Of a DNA stretch of 64,000 bases, positions 48,178 to 59,724 are shown one piece after another. The translations under genes and the position numbers were made by a program. The notes beneath the pieces are model-generated. The model worked only from the letters and a program-made list of their open reading frames with translations. It had not been told where the DNA came from and ran no database searches. The stretch comes from Toxotes chatareus. Taxonomy: Eukaryota > Chordata > Actinopteri > Toxotidae. The stretch lies in NCBI GenBank assembly GCA_016801885.1, contig CM028884.1, positions 124,001 through 188,000 on the forward strand, in the 5' to 3' direction. Within the stretch, counting starts at the first letter, position 1; every line of letters begins with the position of its first letter.

Positions 48178-48185
48178 TTTATATA
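48178..48185 (-). promoter_or_regulatory. TATA box in right inverted repeat
   Basis: TATATAAA on minus, the mirror of the box at 35199. Predicted to drive the KDZ transposase. Confidence 0.6.
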
Positions 48186-48584
48186 GACAACCCGGGGTGG
48201 TATAGAGGTAAAACAGGAACAGGAAGCTGACATTATATTATTACAAAATGACTAAATCAATCCTGTTGCAAACAAGAATAATAAAAACATTAAATCGTAA
48301 ATGTTGGACGATATGTTGCTAAAAATAACACTGGATTCTTAAATGTACCAGAGGTATAACAATAAAAACATAAAAACTGATAAAAAAAAAAAACGGATAA
48401 ACCTAAAACGAGGAGTATAATGTTTAAAGAATAATATACGACAAATATCCGATGATTAAAATGCAGTATTGAACTGCAAACAGGGTTCGAATTAAATGTA
48501 TTTTGAACCTTGAACCCCCTCTGTACACTGTGCTTTACATTTAATTTCGTGTTTAAGAGCACGAAACGAGTTTCGCATTGAAAT

Positions 48585-48818
48585 ACATTAGTTTGAAATT
48601 CGTTCTGAGGAACACGAAAAAGATGAAAAAATCGTGTTGACATGCACGAAACATTAGATTAACAAACGTGACAGTTTCACGAATTCCAGTGAGACCGGGT
48701 TACATTAGTTTGAAATTCGTTCTGAGGAACACGAAAAAGATGAAAAAATCGTGTTGACATGCACGAAACATTAGATTAACAAACGTGACAGTTTCACGAA
48801 TTCCAGTGAGACCGGGTT
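48585..48818. repeat. Tandem duplication of the KDZ right terminus
   Basis: The last 117 bp of the right repeat (48585-48701) are followed at once by an identical 117-bp copy (48702-48818). No difference is visible by eye. The left terminus has a single copy. Confidence 0.95.
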
Positions 48819-49361
48819 GGCATGTCCCATATCAGAGTGGAATGTAAACACAGCTGTGGCGCGAAAGTTAAGCTAGCATGGACTCCCTCATAATGATCAA
48901 CTGCTCCGATATATGGGATATTGACCGAAAACAAAAAAATAAATGGAGATGGGCGTGGCTGACAGAAACGGGAGACAATGGCAAGCCTTACGGTTCATGG
49001 TGCCAGAAGATTAGACAACCAGGTGCTTGTTTTTGTGTTGTTTGCCACAAAAAATTATGTATGGAAATAATGGCAAAAAAGTGCTGACAAGGCTGCCCTT
49101 CGCGCTCTCAAAAATACATCCTCACTGCCAGGTGCCACAATAACAACAACGGAGGCGCAACAATCCATGGCAGACCGTGTTTGCAACCACAAAGTACGCA
49201 TATGTTCGTTTATTGCGGAACATGATTTGTCGTTGACCATTGCCCAACCACTGGTCGAACTCATTAACCACAGGTCGAACTCAAACTCCCATGCGTCCTA
49301 TCTTTGCACACATGGTATTGCCGCTCATCAAAAAGAGATAACTGAAAAAAATGTGCCATAG
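48819..49361 (+). pseudogene. hAT-like transposase N-terminal relic
   Basis: From the Met at 48878 it reads WRWAWLTETGDNGKPYGSWC, then CFCVVCHKKLC, a BED-finger-like cysteine pair. After frame changes near 49065 and 49130 it continues STMADRVCNHKVRICSFIAE-type sequence to LTIAQPLVELI (frame 49167-49358). This resembles the N-terminus of fish hAT-like transposases. It lies directly against the duplicated KDZ terminus and is not followed by the catalytic domain. Confidence 0.6.
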
Positions 49362-49717
49362 AGATTTGCACTCTTTGTTATTTAATCCTGGTGCTGTTTG
49401 TTGATGTATTTTTTATTTCTATTTTCTTATAGGTAAAAGGTTTACTTGAAATAATAAGAAAAATAAAAACATGTAATGAAAAGTTATGCAATAGATGCTA
49501 CAGAAAAGCTTTTTAAAATCCTCCTCCTGTAAAATAGTATTGGTCGAGCATTTAAACATGATAGCTGCATTTGGTGCTAAAGTCCTATGCATTAGTATTT
49601 CTTAAGCAGGTGTCAAGTAACCTAACCTGGAATTTGTTTCACACACTGCATGTGACTTGGCTGTAGCGCGAAAACAATTTCAGTCAGAAGTTTTTTTTTT
49701 ACTTTAATCCATGAAAT

Positions 49718-49790
49718 TGTCTCAAAGCGCTTTACAGAGAACCAGAGCCTGACCCCACAGCAAGCACTTAAGGTGACAGTGGCATCTTCT
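49718..49790 (-). mobile_element. LINE 3' UTR scrap (GAATT-tailed family)
   Basis: ATTGTCTCAAAGCGCTTTAC and AGCACTTAAGGTGACAGTGG on plus are the reverse of the family 3' end at 9750-9830. Only about 70 bases remain. Confidence 0.75.
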
Positions 49791-52700
49791 GCATCCGTCT
49801 TCATGCCTTTCAACTCTCAGTTGGGAAACCTTGCCAATGTTAACAAGGACCTTCACCCTTGCCTGATGGTAGCACTTTTTCAGCTTTTTTTTCTGACCTT
49901 CTCTTTGGCTGTACTTTGGCCATCTGTCCTTCTTGATAGAGTGATTGTCATGTGGGTGCCCCCGAGGGCTGACCAACCTTGAATCACTAAGGCAGTGACA
50001 AGTTTGCAATGACAGTGGTAGGCCTTCACAGACTCCCCCACCCCAACCTTTCACTCTGTCAGCAAGGAGCGTGCGTCTTATGTAAAAAAAAAACACGTGA
50101 GTGGCATTGAGAAAAGGAAGTGAAGTTTTCCCTCTGGCAGCGGAAAAAGAAAGAAAAAAGAGGAAGAGGAGAAATGAAAGCAAGACAGTGGTGAGTATAA
50201 TACAGTTGTTAATTTAGCTCAGAACAGCTTAGTGTGTCCTGCTCTGCTGGTCCTGATGTGACTGAGTTGAGTACCTGTACTGGCTTGTTTGCTTTGCTAG
50301 CAGGCTAAAAATAAAAACATCGAACTTGGACAATACTTTTTCTTTAGTTATCAAATGAAAGCCTGACTCTAGCCAAACTTAACTGTTGAGAATGCTAAAT
50401 TATAGAATTTAAATGCAAAAAATTTCTACTACTTAGGTGCATTGATGGAAGTTATTGTAAGCTGTGTGCAAGTGGCGTGTGTGTTATTGTATTTTGCATG
50501 TGTTGAGTAGGCTTTGTGGTTTTATGATACTGAAAACTCACTTGACTGAAGCCACACCCACCCAGAGATAACTTCATCTATCTGTGTAACTGTGTCATTC
50601 TTAAATCCAGCTTTCAAAGCTTACCATGTATTTCATCTCCACATTTAAATTGGTAAGTGTACTGTATTTCAGATATTTGCATACCAACTGATATATTACT
50701 TCCAGAACCACATTTTCTTTCTGTCTTTCTATGGACAGCAGCGTTTCCACAGATGATCTTGGAGGAGAGCATGTCTGGCATCATACATGTTGGTAACATG
50801 CTGTAATGCTGGCACATAGGTCCTGTTGTGATGCACTGCAAGAAGGAAATACTACACAACTAACTTTAGTTTCACAAGCTGTAGCCTATTTTTCAAACAA
50901 AAAGATCTTGTCAGCATTACATTAATCAGTTCACACATACTGCAAACACATTTTCTTACAGCTCAACAGTGCAGCAGAGTGAGTAGAAGAACTATGATGT
51001 AAGACAAAATGGGCACACATGAAGCTTTTGACTCACATAAAACCCATCAATGGCTCTTTGAACCAAAATGTCTGGTACCAGTGACTGATCTCATCCTCAA
51101 TTAACCAGCAGTACTGAAAATCTAATGTTAAACATCTGTGGTTTCAAATATAATGTTATCACAGTAAGAATCAGCATAAGCACCTGGACAATGTGTGACA
51201 GACAAACATGTGTTGTCAGTAATTAAACATCATGGCAGTGAAGGTAATTAGATCAGCAGCAGCACACTAGAATTAACTGAAACAACTTTTAGCTGGATCA
51301 GAGCTAACGTTAATCTGCAGCTAATATCAGCAGCTAAAACACAAATCTGCCACCACAGTTGTTCACTGAAAGAATTAACAATGTGCAGGCTATAGATAAT
51401 AAGCCATAAAGAAAAATCTTCTAGTAACATGCTTGCCATTTGGCTTTCTGAATTGACACACTGGCCCAAAAAAGGTGGAACTCCCTGTCCTTCAGTAGCA
51501 GCATGATTGACAGTCCTGAGTTTGGCCCTTTCAATTATATCATGTTCAGTACACATGGCAACACAAGGGGAACATTCAACAGTTTTCTCCAGGCGGAACC
51601 ATCTACAAAAAAGAGTGTCAAGAAAGGGTGGGTCAAATAGTGCATCACAATGTCAACCGCCTCTAGACAGGAATGTGGTTCTCCATCTTCAGCCGTGGGA
51701 GGCAAAGTTGAGGGATTGAGGACGGTACAGCACTTCAGGCTGACGAGATGTGGTTAGAACATTTTGCCAGTGCAAAAGTCTTGCTGGAGTCAGGTGAGCA
51801 GTTTTTTCCAAAAAGAAGAGGGAGTAGAAAGCATGGGGGAAATGAACAATTACATAGCAACAATATCAGCTCTGGCCAAAATTGCTTTGGTAGTGGCTGC
51901 TACAGCTCTTAGACACGCTATCATAGCTCTCTCTATGCCAATTTCCCTGGCAATTTCCAATCAGAAAAACATGTCATTTAATTTATGCAGAATCACATTT
52001 AAAATAATCAGTTACATACAGTGCTGTGTGTTTCATGGGTACACATTAGATCACATCAAAGTCTCCGCAAGAACTTTACCGACAGTGAGGACGACAGAAG
52101 AACTGTAATCCTGAAGTATAACGCAGTTTGCAGAGCAGCCTCCACAGTTCATAGACTGCTATAGCTTGCATGGTATTTTATGAGGAATTTGTGATTAAAA
52201 CACAATTACTCAACAACAAAGTTGTAGGAAATCTGACTGCTTCTGTCAGAACATGCAGTTCCTTTACAGTCTGATGGCTCATTGTTATTCTAATTCACAC
52301 CATTAAAATGTTATGGCCAGTAATCAAACTCCCTGTGGGGAGATGAATGTGAAATTTATGTACTCTATACGTTGCATCATTATTTTAGCAAGGATTTAGA
52401 GTCTTGCTGCCTGAGGTTTTAATGCTCACTCATTTCTTTTCTGTGAGACTAAGAGTCACTGACCCCTTTTTTCTAATTAGAATTACATAATTACAGAAGG
52501 CCTTCCACATCCCCACTCAGGGTCCTCTTCTCCCTCTGTAAATTAATTTGTATTCAGTGCTTCTCTCTACCAGCTTCTACTGCAGGCCCTGATCAAACAG
52601 CTGCTGCATGTTGTGAGGGCAATCAGTGACTTACATGTTTGTGTGAAGAGAAATCAAGAAATTTGATCAGGCATAACTGTAATGCTCTCTCAAAAATAAA

Positions 52701-53480
52701 TTCTTTGGGCCTCTGAAAAGTTCTCAGTGGTTGGTATGACTTCACTGATAGCTCCCTACCCCACAGTAAAAACAGACAAGAGGGGAGGAAAAGAGTGGCT
52801 GAGTCAAAGCACAATGAGAGATTTGCAGAGTGAAATGAGAGTGTGAATGGTAATAATGGAAGGGCTGGCTCTCAGACAGGCTATCTTACTTCCATTAGAG
52901 CAAATTTATTAGCTGCTGTTTCATCATTGTCTAATGTAGAGAATTAAGTCATATTCTTCACCTCAGCTAACACTCATTTAAACTCATATATCTTTTCATG
53001 GGGATATAATTTGTTCTAAATCATTCTGAAAATGATCAAATGCTGTCAGCTGCTGTCTGGAGGCAACATGTTTTTAAGATAAGGAACATCCTGGCTCTGC
53101 ACTCAGAAACATCAGGAAGCTCTCAATCTGGACAGCGTTACTGATGCACACCATTCTGTCTGTACCAGACTACATGTCCCCATAGAACCTGTGTCATTCT
53201 CAGCTGATCAGAGATCAGTTGGACAAGCTGCTCCAGGATGATAAAATGAGCAAAATCCAGAACTCCTTGCCAGTTCAAATAAAATCTACAAATCATGAAG
53301 TTACTACTGTCCTGCTACTGGCTCAAAAGATGATGTTGGCTGGTTTGTTGGTCTGTTCAGAATTTTGTCCCAAACAACATAACATAACAGAACATCTGGT
53401 GACGCGTGAAACAGTCCTAATACGCTTGACTATTTCTCTCCCATAGACCTTGTTGACCTAGTTACTATATCTAAGCCTTC
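49791..53480. other. Intergenic, nothing recognised
   Basis: About 3.7 kb of non-coding DNA. Open frames such as 49722-50183 and 51764-52108 show no domain. A few codons near 53220-53270 might be degraded LINE sequence, but I cannot support it. Confidence 0.3.
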
Positions 53481-53766
53481 AGCACATCTTTTGGATCCAT
53501 TTCTATACTTGTCCTGCTAGATCTTAGTGCTGCATTTGACACTATTGATCATAGTATCCTATTGGAAAGACTGGAACATGTAATTGAGATTAAAGGAACA
53601 GCACTAGGTTGGTTTAAATCATTTCTGTCAGATAGATTTCAGTTTGTTCATGTTAATGACGATTCCTACATTTATACCAGAGTTGGTCATGGAGTTCCAC
53701 AGGGTTGAGCTTGGACCGATATTGTTCATCTTATACATGCTTCACCTAGGTAGTATTATCAGGAAG

Positions 53767-56159
53767 CACAGGTGGGTAGTAACGAGTTACATTTACTCCG
53801 TTACATTTACTTGAGTAAGTTTTTGAAAATAAAATACTTCTAGGAGTAGTTTTAAATCAATAAACATTTTACTTTTACTTGAGTAGATTTATAAAAAAGA
53901 AACAGTACTCTTACTCCGCTACATTTGGCTATACTGAGCTTACTTTTATCAGAGATACTGGACAGGGGCAGGCCGGGGCTGAAATTCAGCCCGGGAGCTT
54001 GGTTTGGAGAGGCCTTTTATTCGATCGCACGACAGACACTAGTGGAACTGTGATTTTAACATGAATACTTTATTTACAATATAAAAACAATCTAATAATA
54101 TACATGATACACAGTCAGTAGAGTGTACTAAAGTAAGCTACATATGCTCACACATACTATGCATACTCTCTCACACACTATGTTTATTTAAAAATTAAAA
54201 CTACTGTGTGTGTGTGGCTTCTTTCTTAATCATTTTTCTTGTTTTCTTTTAACAGTTTGACGACTGACTGAGTGGCTAAGTCAATCACATTTCAGTAGAA
54301 ACAGGGATCCGCTCAAATTAGGAGGGGCAGCTCGTATCCCCCCTTAATATGCAAAATATTAGTTTGACCCAGTCCAGCGGTGGGGAATCATCCCAGTCTA
54401 ATGTTACGTTCCACTCTGTGCCTGCGAGGACAGGCTGTTGCAGTACACTGATGCTGCATTTTATGGGGTAAAAAAACGTTCTGACAAAAAACAGACCGGC
54501 CGTTCAGGAAACCTCCCGAACCTCCCAATGGCCTGGCCACCCCTGACACTGGATAAAGCTTTGAGCTATCTGGTATCTGTACTTTTATTTTGTCAGAGAG
54601 ATACTTCCACCCAAGGATCTACCGCGTGATTGTGTTTAACCAATGAAACGTAGCTCTAGCCTTGTGCAGCCTCGTCACATGACCATACTCAATCTCAGCA
54701 GCGGGATGAGTTAGTTTTCTGGCTACTGCGGTCGATATCCACTGTGTTTTGATAGCTAAAAAAATGGCAGAATCAACGGTCTGCAATGCAGATGAGGACG
54801 AGGAGGAACACCCCTGGCCTCATATTGAAAGCATGTTTAGTTTATAAACAGTGCGAAACTGCAGTTACATTATGCGGCGTCTTCTGTGTCTCCCAAAACA
54901 AACGGATATTTCAGCATTCAAAAACTCAACGTCTAACTTGAGGAAACATGTTGTGGTAAGTTTGACCTAAATTCGTTCTTGTTAGGTTACATGAGTCTAC
55001 TCCGTGCTGAGCTTGATCTACCTGTAGCCTCAGAGATATGTTTTTATCCACAGAGGGTTCACCCCAACAAAAATACTCCAAGTACACAGACTTACTAGAG
55101 GACAGAAAAGTCCTCCTCTTCCAGTGATACTCCTAAATAACAGTCTTCACTGCCCCATGGCAGGCAACACAAGCAACGCTTGACAAGCTAGTGCTAAATT
55201 TTGTGTGTGAGGCTCACCAACCATTTTCTGTGAGTGAGACACCATCGTTCAAGACTATGATAGTAACCTTGCAACCTCATACACAAGAATGCACAAGAAT
55301 ACAGGAAGCTGAAAAACACAAGAAGAGCATAATCATCAAAAAGCTGAGTGCTGTGAACTCTGTTGCTACTACAACAGGCTGCTGGTCTGCCAGGCCACGC
55401 AGCTACTTAGGTGTCACCTAACACCAGATAGACAGCACCTCACTGGAGAGGCACTCTGAGCATTGCCCTGTAGGCCTGTCAACACGGGTCTTCCTGCATC
55501 TGCAAGCCTGTGAGAGACTTTTCAGTCATGCAGGACTCCTGTTCACTGCTGAACGATCACAGCTTCACGGCAGGAACCTTGAGAGCCAACTGCTGTTGAA
55601 GCTTAATAGTCACATCACTGAGTGATTCTTTGGTGAAAATGTTTGTTTCTTGTTGTTGTTTTGTCACAAATGCACAGTTTATGAGAGTTTATGGCTTTGT
55701 TCTCCTTATGCTGAGCCACATGCACAGAGTTCATGGGCTGTCTTGTTCTAGTAGTAGAGAGGTTTGGAAAATTGTGTTACTTGTGCTGTAATTTTAAGAT
55801 ATTTTTTATGTACTCTTATTATTTCATTGATTTCATTTTTATTGGGGTGCTTGAAGTTACCTAAAGATTATTTTATTTTAAGGTATTATTTTATTATTTT
55901 TTATTTTATTTTATTTTATTTTATTGATGAGATAAACTCTCTCTACTCTGTGTAATTTTGTCTGATTGAAAGCTCAATAAATAAATCAGATATTACTCAA
56001 TAGTTACTCAGTACTTGAGTAGTTTTTTCACCAAGTACTTTTTTATTCTTGCTCAAGTATTTATTTGGATGACTACTTTTTACTTTTACTTGAGTAATAT
56101 TATTCTAAAGTAACAGTACTTTACTTGAGTACAATTTTTGGCTACTCTACTCACCTCTG
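53767..56159 (+). mobile_element. hAT DNA transposon, degraded
   Basis: Ends are CACAGGTGGGTAG and the inverse of CAGAGGTGAGTAG, flanked by exact 8-bp duplications TCAGGAAG at 53759-53766 and 56160-56167. Long subterminal ACTTTTACTTGAGTA-type repeats occur at both ends. Inside, codons from 54764 read MAESTVCNADEDEEEHPWPH, and 55430-55622 reads ACERLFSHAGLLFTAERSQL then HGRNLESQLLLKLNSHITE, the hAT C-terminal dimerisation region. Most of the middle of the transposase is deleted and stops are present. Size is 2,393 bp, including a nested 583-bp element. Confidence 0.9.
53963..54545. mobile_element. Non-autonomous hAT-like element nested in the hAT
   Basis: Begins CAGGGGCAGGCC and ends with the inverse of CAGGGGTGGCCAGG. 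Flanking 8-bp repeats are ATACTGGA (53955-53962) and ACACTGGA (54546-54553), seven of eight identical. It has no transposase frame. Removing it rejoins the outer hAT sequence. Confidence 0.75.
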
Positions 56160-57440
56160 TCAGGAAGCATGGAATAAATTTCCTGGACTACTGTAATTCC
56201 CTATTATCAGGATGTCCAGTTAACTCTCTAAAAAGCCTCCAGCTGATCCAAAATGCTGCAGAGAGAGTACTGACTGGAATTAGCAAGAGAGATCATATTA
56301 CTCCTGCACTAACTTCTCTTCATTGGCTTCCTGTAAAACCCAGAATTGATTGGAAAATCCTTCTCTTTACATATAAGGCCCTCAATGGCCAGGCTCCTTC
56401 ATATCTTAAAGAGCTGATAGTACCATATCATCCCAACAGATTGCTTCATTCCCAGAATGCAGGTTTGCTTATGGTTCCCAAAATCTCAAAGTAGAATGGG
56501 AGGCCGAGCCTTTAGCTATCAGGCCCCTCTCCTGTGGAATCAACTGCCAGTTTGGGTTTGGGAAGCATACACCCACTCTAATTTTATAATTAGGCTTAAA
56601 ACCTTTTTGTTTGTTACAGTTTTAGTTATTATGAATAGACCTATAGTTAGTCACAATTATTTCTATAGACACTGTTATAGTTGAGGATAAAGCCCAAAGT
56701 AGGGCTGGCTCAGGCAACTGAACCATCCCTTAGTTATGCTGCTATAGACCTAGGCTGCTGGGGGACTTCCCATGATCATCTGCACACCTCTACTCTCTTT
56801 CTTTCCTCAGACCCACTCTCACATTTATTTATTACATGCCATTAACTCTGTGTTCTCTCTCTCCTGTAGTCCTGTGCTTGTTTCTCTCTGGTCTCTCTTT
56901 CTCTGTTCCTTTCTGCAGGTATCTCTGGCTGCGGAGCTGCATGTTCTCTGTCTGTGTTCCTGGCTTCACCGACCTGCTGCTGTTTATTGTCTACAATGAT
57001 CCATTTCTAACACATTACTATGCTTAATGTTCCACCCTGCTAAAGGTACATTTTGGATTAATATTCTATGCAGACTGTAAAGTAAATAATTACCAATCAT
57101 GGCAGCTTTTTGCTTCTGTGCTCTGTTTCCTATCATAACTGTAATCTACTGAGTGCACAGTATCCACTAACTGTTCTGTAATCTGAATGCTGGCCCTCTA
57201 ACATTGTTCACTGCCAACCCTGTTTGTATGTTTTATATGCTGCATGTCCTTCTTCTCCTTTCCTCCAATCCCAGCTGTCCTGTCAGGGTTCTGCTCAAGG
57301 TTTCTTCCTGTTAAAAGGGAGGTTTTTCTTGCCACTGTCAAGTGCTTGCTCTGAGGTCAGGCTCTGGGTCTCTGTAAAGCGCCTTGAGACAATTTTGATT
57401 GTGGAAGGTGCTATATAAATAAAATTGAATTGACCTGAAT

Positions 57441-58235
57441 TGAATTAACACAGTTTGTGCTAGGCTGTTCTTCTCATGTTCATTACCCTTCCTCTTTCAG
57501 AGTCGGCTTCAAAATGTGCCCCCTGCAGACTGCTGCTAGCTTAGCCTCTTTGTTTTTAGCATAGAAGATAGCAAGCTAACCGTCATGTAAATAAAACTGA
57601 ATTGATTTGAATTGAATGTCACTATTACAAGCAATGGTTGTTGCTAGTGCTAGCTGGGTTGTATTTAGCAATCAAAGTCAGCTAGCCGACTAAATGTACT
57701 GAATGTAATTCTTTATTTTTGCTCTGAAAAATCTGGTTCTGAGACAGTAATCTTCCATGCAGAAGCTTCTGTAATGTTTTCAGGAGAGTTTGGAGCAACA
57801 TGTCAGGGCAGTGGAGTGTGTATTAGGTCACTGAACACAAATGGTTCCTGCTGTGCTTCTGTCTTACCTGACCTCCTCTGGAGTGTGAAGGCTGGAGAGG
57901 CATCACAATCTGCCCACAGCTGAATATGATGATAATACTGCAGCCAAATGCATCAAAATCAGTGTGATTGATTCTGTGTAGTCATTTTTTCATTAATGTT
58001 TCTCATTTATGTGCTTGTAATGATATAATGTTGTTTATCCACAGAGCAAATATTGGGTCATTATTCATGTTTAACTGGTTGACTCATGCAGAAATAATAA
58101 ATTCATAGTTTGATACAATCACAAAACTGAGAAACTTTTTACTATTTATTAAAACATCACTCCTCTTTGACCAGGAGGAGAAATAATTTTAAAATTAATT
58201 CCTGTTTTCTCGAACACACTGTCAACTACATTTAT
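57441..58235. other. Intergenic, nothing recognised
   Basis: Contains another short AAATAAAACTGAATTG scrap near 57585-57625, like the LINE tail. Otherwise unremarkable. Confidence 0.35.
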
Positions 58236-58237
58236 GC

Positions 58238-58495
58238 ATGCGCCGCCCGAGTGGCTGCAGTTACAGCAGCTCCTGCTCATCGTGAAGCTTTTCCTTCTTT
58301 TTCTTAGTTTTTGTTCGTTTTTAATAGTGCTCTCTCTTACTCCTTTTTTTTATAGTATTTCTTTTTCCAGCAAATCTTATCCTCAGTCTTGTTTGATGCT
58401 TTGTATATTCTGGGTGCCTGAATCTGTCCCTTTGCTGCTGTGATGGATGCAATTTCCCCATTGTCAAACTAATAAAGGTGTAGCTTATCTTAACA
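58238..58495 (+). mobile_element. Mini-LINE: 5' leader fused to 3' end
   Basis: CGCCGCCCGAGTGGCTGCAG resembles a LINE 5' leader and is followed within 200 bases by a 3' end with TGCAATTTCCCCATTGTC and AATAAAGG, then a TTATCTT scrap. The same 3' end type closes the LINE at 23310-24306. The whole coding region is missing. Confidence 0.5.
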
Positions 58496-59720
58496 CTGCC
58501 ATAAAAGAAATGAGTAATTACAACAGTAGTAGTGGTGTGGACATGCAGGTATACAGTGTATACCCACCTCTGGGCAAGGGGTTTAAACATACACCTAACC
58601 TAACTGAAAATATCTACAGATATTTACTGAATCTCTAGATATCTTGCAGACTACACTCATGCCACAGTCTTTCATGTACAGTAATCTGTGGCAGTTACTG
58701 CAAACAGGAGACTTTTGCTGTCCAAACTCAGTCTTTAGGGCAGTGCCTCCCTACAGGCAACATAATTACTGTGTTAATTCTGCACCAGACCTGGGGAGTA
58801 GTACAGCCTGAAGGATGCGTGAATGATTACAGTGATGACAGTTAGGAGCTAGAAGGAGAAACATCTCTAAAAGGTAACAATAAGACCAATACAACATTGG
58901 ATCATAATGTTATGCCACAGCTTAACTGAAGGAGTGTGTTGATCAGTGCTGGAGAAAATATTTAGATCCTGTAAGTTGCAAGACTGCAGTACACAGTCTA
59001 TAGCAAGTAAAAGTCCTGCACTGAAAATTAAAAACTATAAAAAGTAAAGGTTCCCTCCTGTGACTGTTAGATTATTGAATTATATTTACATACATATTAA
59101 TGTATAAGCAGCATTTACTGTTGTAACTGGTACTTGTTTTAATTCATACTGCTGCAGTGCATCATATTTATTAACTCATTGTTTCTTTTGCATGTAAATA
59201 GTTAAATTGTCAAAGCTCTTCTCTCTCTGCTATCATTCAGCTGTCATTTTAGCACCGTGGCGATTTGTGACCTGCCTCTGTCCCTTTCACTACCTCAGTT
59301 GAAGATGCCTACCTCTCTCCAATCAAACCCTCTAATATGGTCTCCTTCTAAGAACACAATGCAGCCTCGAGCTCCAGTGTCTTGGCTCTGGGAGAGTTTC
59401 CTTGGCTCCTCTCAGGAGAGAGATTTGGTGGAAAACATTCCACCAAAGTTGGGATGTTTCTGAGGAGTATTCCAGTAAAGTATTCAAGAAAGTGTTGTTA
59501 ACCTAGCCTTGGATAAACCTTGACCTTTGGGTACAGGAAACCTGTTGTGACTGACACCAAGTTTTAGGGTCAGTTAGCTGCTTTGTGCAGCAATATGCTC
59601 CAAATTCTGGGTTAGGGTTAGGGTTAGAGCATAAGACCTTTAAAAATATCTTTTAACTCTTTTAAAAACATCTGATCTTAAGATAAAATAGATGATACTG
59701 TAGGTGATGCTACACCTTTG
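58496..59720. other. Intergenic, nothing recognised
   Basis: Includes three short TTAGGG-like units at 59609-59628. No gene. Confidence 0.3.
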
Positions 59721-59724
59721 CAGC

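Larger units (their letters stand above)
34671..48701 (-). mobile_element. Giant KDZ (Kyakuja-Dileera-Zisupton) DNA transposon
   Basis: About 14.0 kb bounded by inverted repeats of about 1.2 kb, starting AACCCGGTCTCACTGGAATT at each end. Inside are two convergent multi-exon genes: an accessory gene on plus (35951-39178) and a KDZ-type transposase on minus (47471-42915). The 3.7-kb spacer holds a decayed LINE. The repeats differ by about six substitutions plus microsatellite and poly-T length, so insertion is recent. KDZ elements are cut-and-paste-type transposons with a cysteine-rich CxC domain. This copy is unusual for the length of its repeats and for carrying a second spliced gene. No target duplication is visible. 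Confidence 0.9.
47503..48701 (-). repeat. Right terminal inverted repeat of the KDZ element
   Basis: Inverted copy of 34671-35872, differing by about six substitutions, poly-A/T length and the tetranucleotide run (47503-47550). It ends ...AGTGAGACCGGGTT at 48701. The transposase start codon at 47471 is about 30 bases inside its inner edge. Confidence 0.93.
53490..57440 (+). mobile_element. LINE (GAATT-tailed family) split by a hAT element
   Basis: The left part (53490-53766) reads ILVLLDLSAAFDTIDHSILL and GHGVPQG, the reverse transcriptase core. The right part resumes at 56168 and reads LDYCNSLLSGCPVNSLKSLQ, LTSLHWLPVKPRIDWKILLF and SYQAPLLWNQLPVWV, then a 3' untranslated region ending in a GAATT tail near 57420-57440. 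Before the hAT inserted, the LINE had already lost the YADD motif: the sequence goes from KHGINF directly to LDYCNS. A TGA follows GVPQG. It is dead. Confidence 0.9.

Noticed and set aside
34671..48701. Polinton/Maverick or Helitron as the identity of the large element
   Set aside because: No protein-primed polymerase, retroviral-type integrase, capsid gene, or Rep/helicase motif. The CxC domain and catalytic blocks point to KDZ.
49722..50183. 153-codon minus open frame
   Set aside because: Begins in low-complexity sequence and overlaps a LINE 3' scrap. No domain, splice partner or repeat-family protein matches.
59609..59628. TTAGGG-like repeat
   Set aside because: Only about three units, with no array. 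Too short to call an interstitial telomere.
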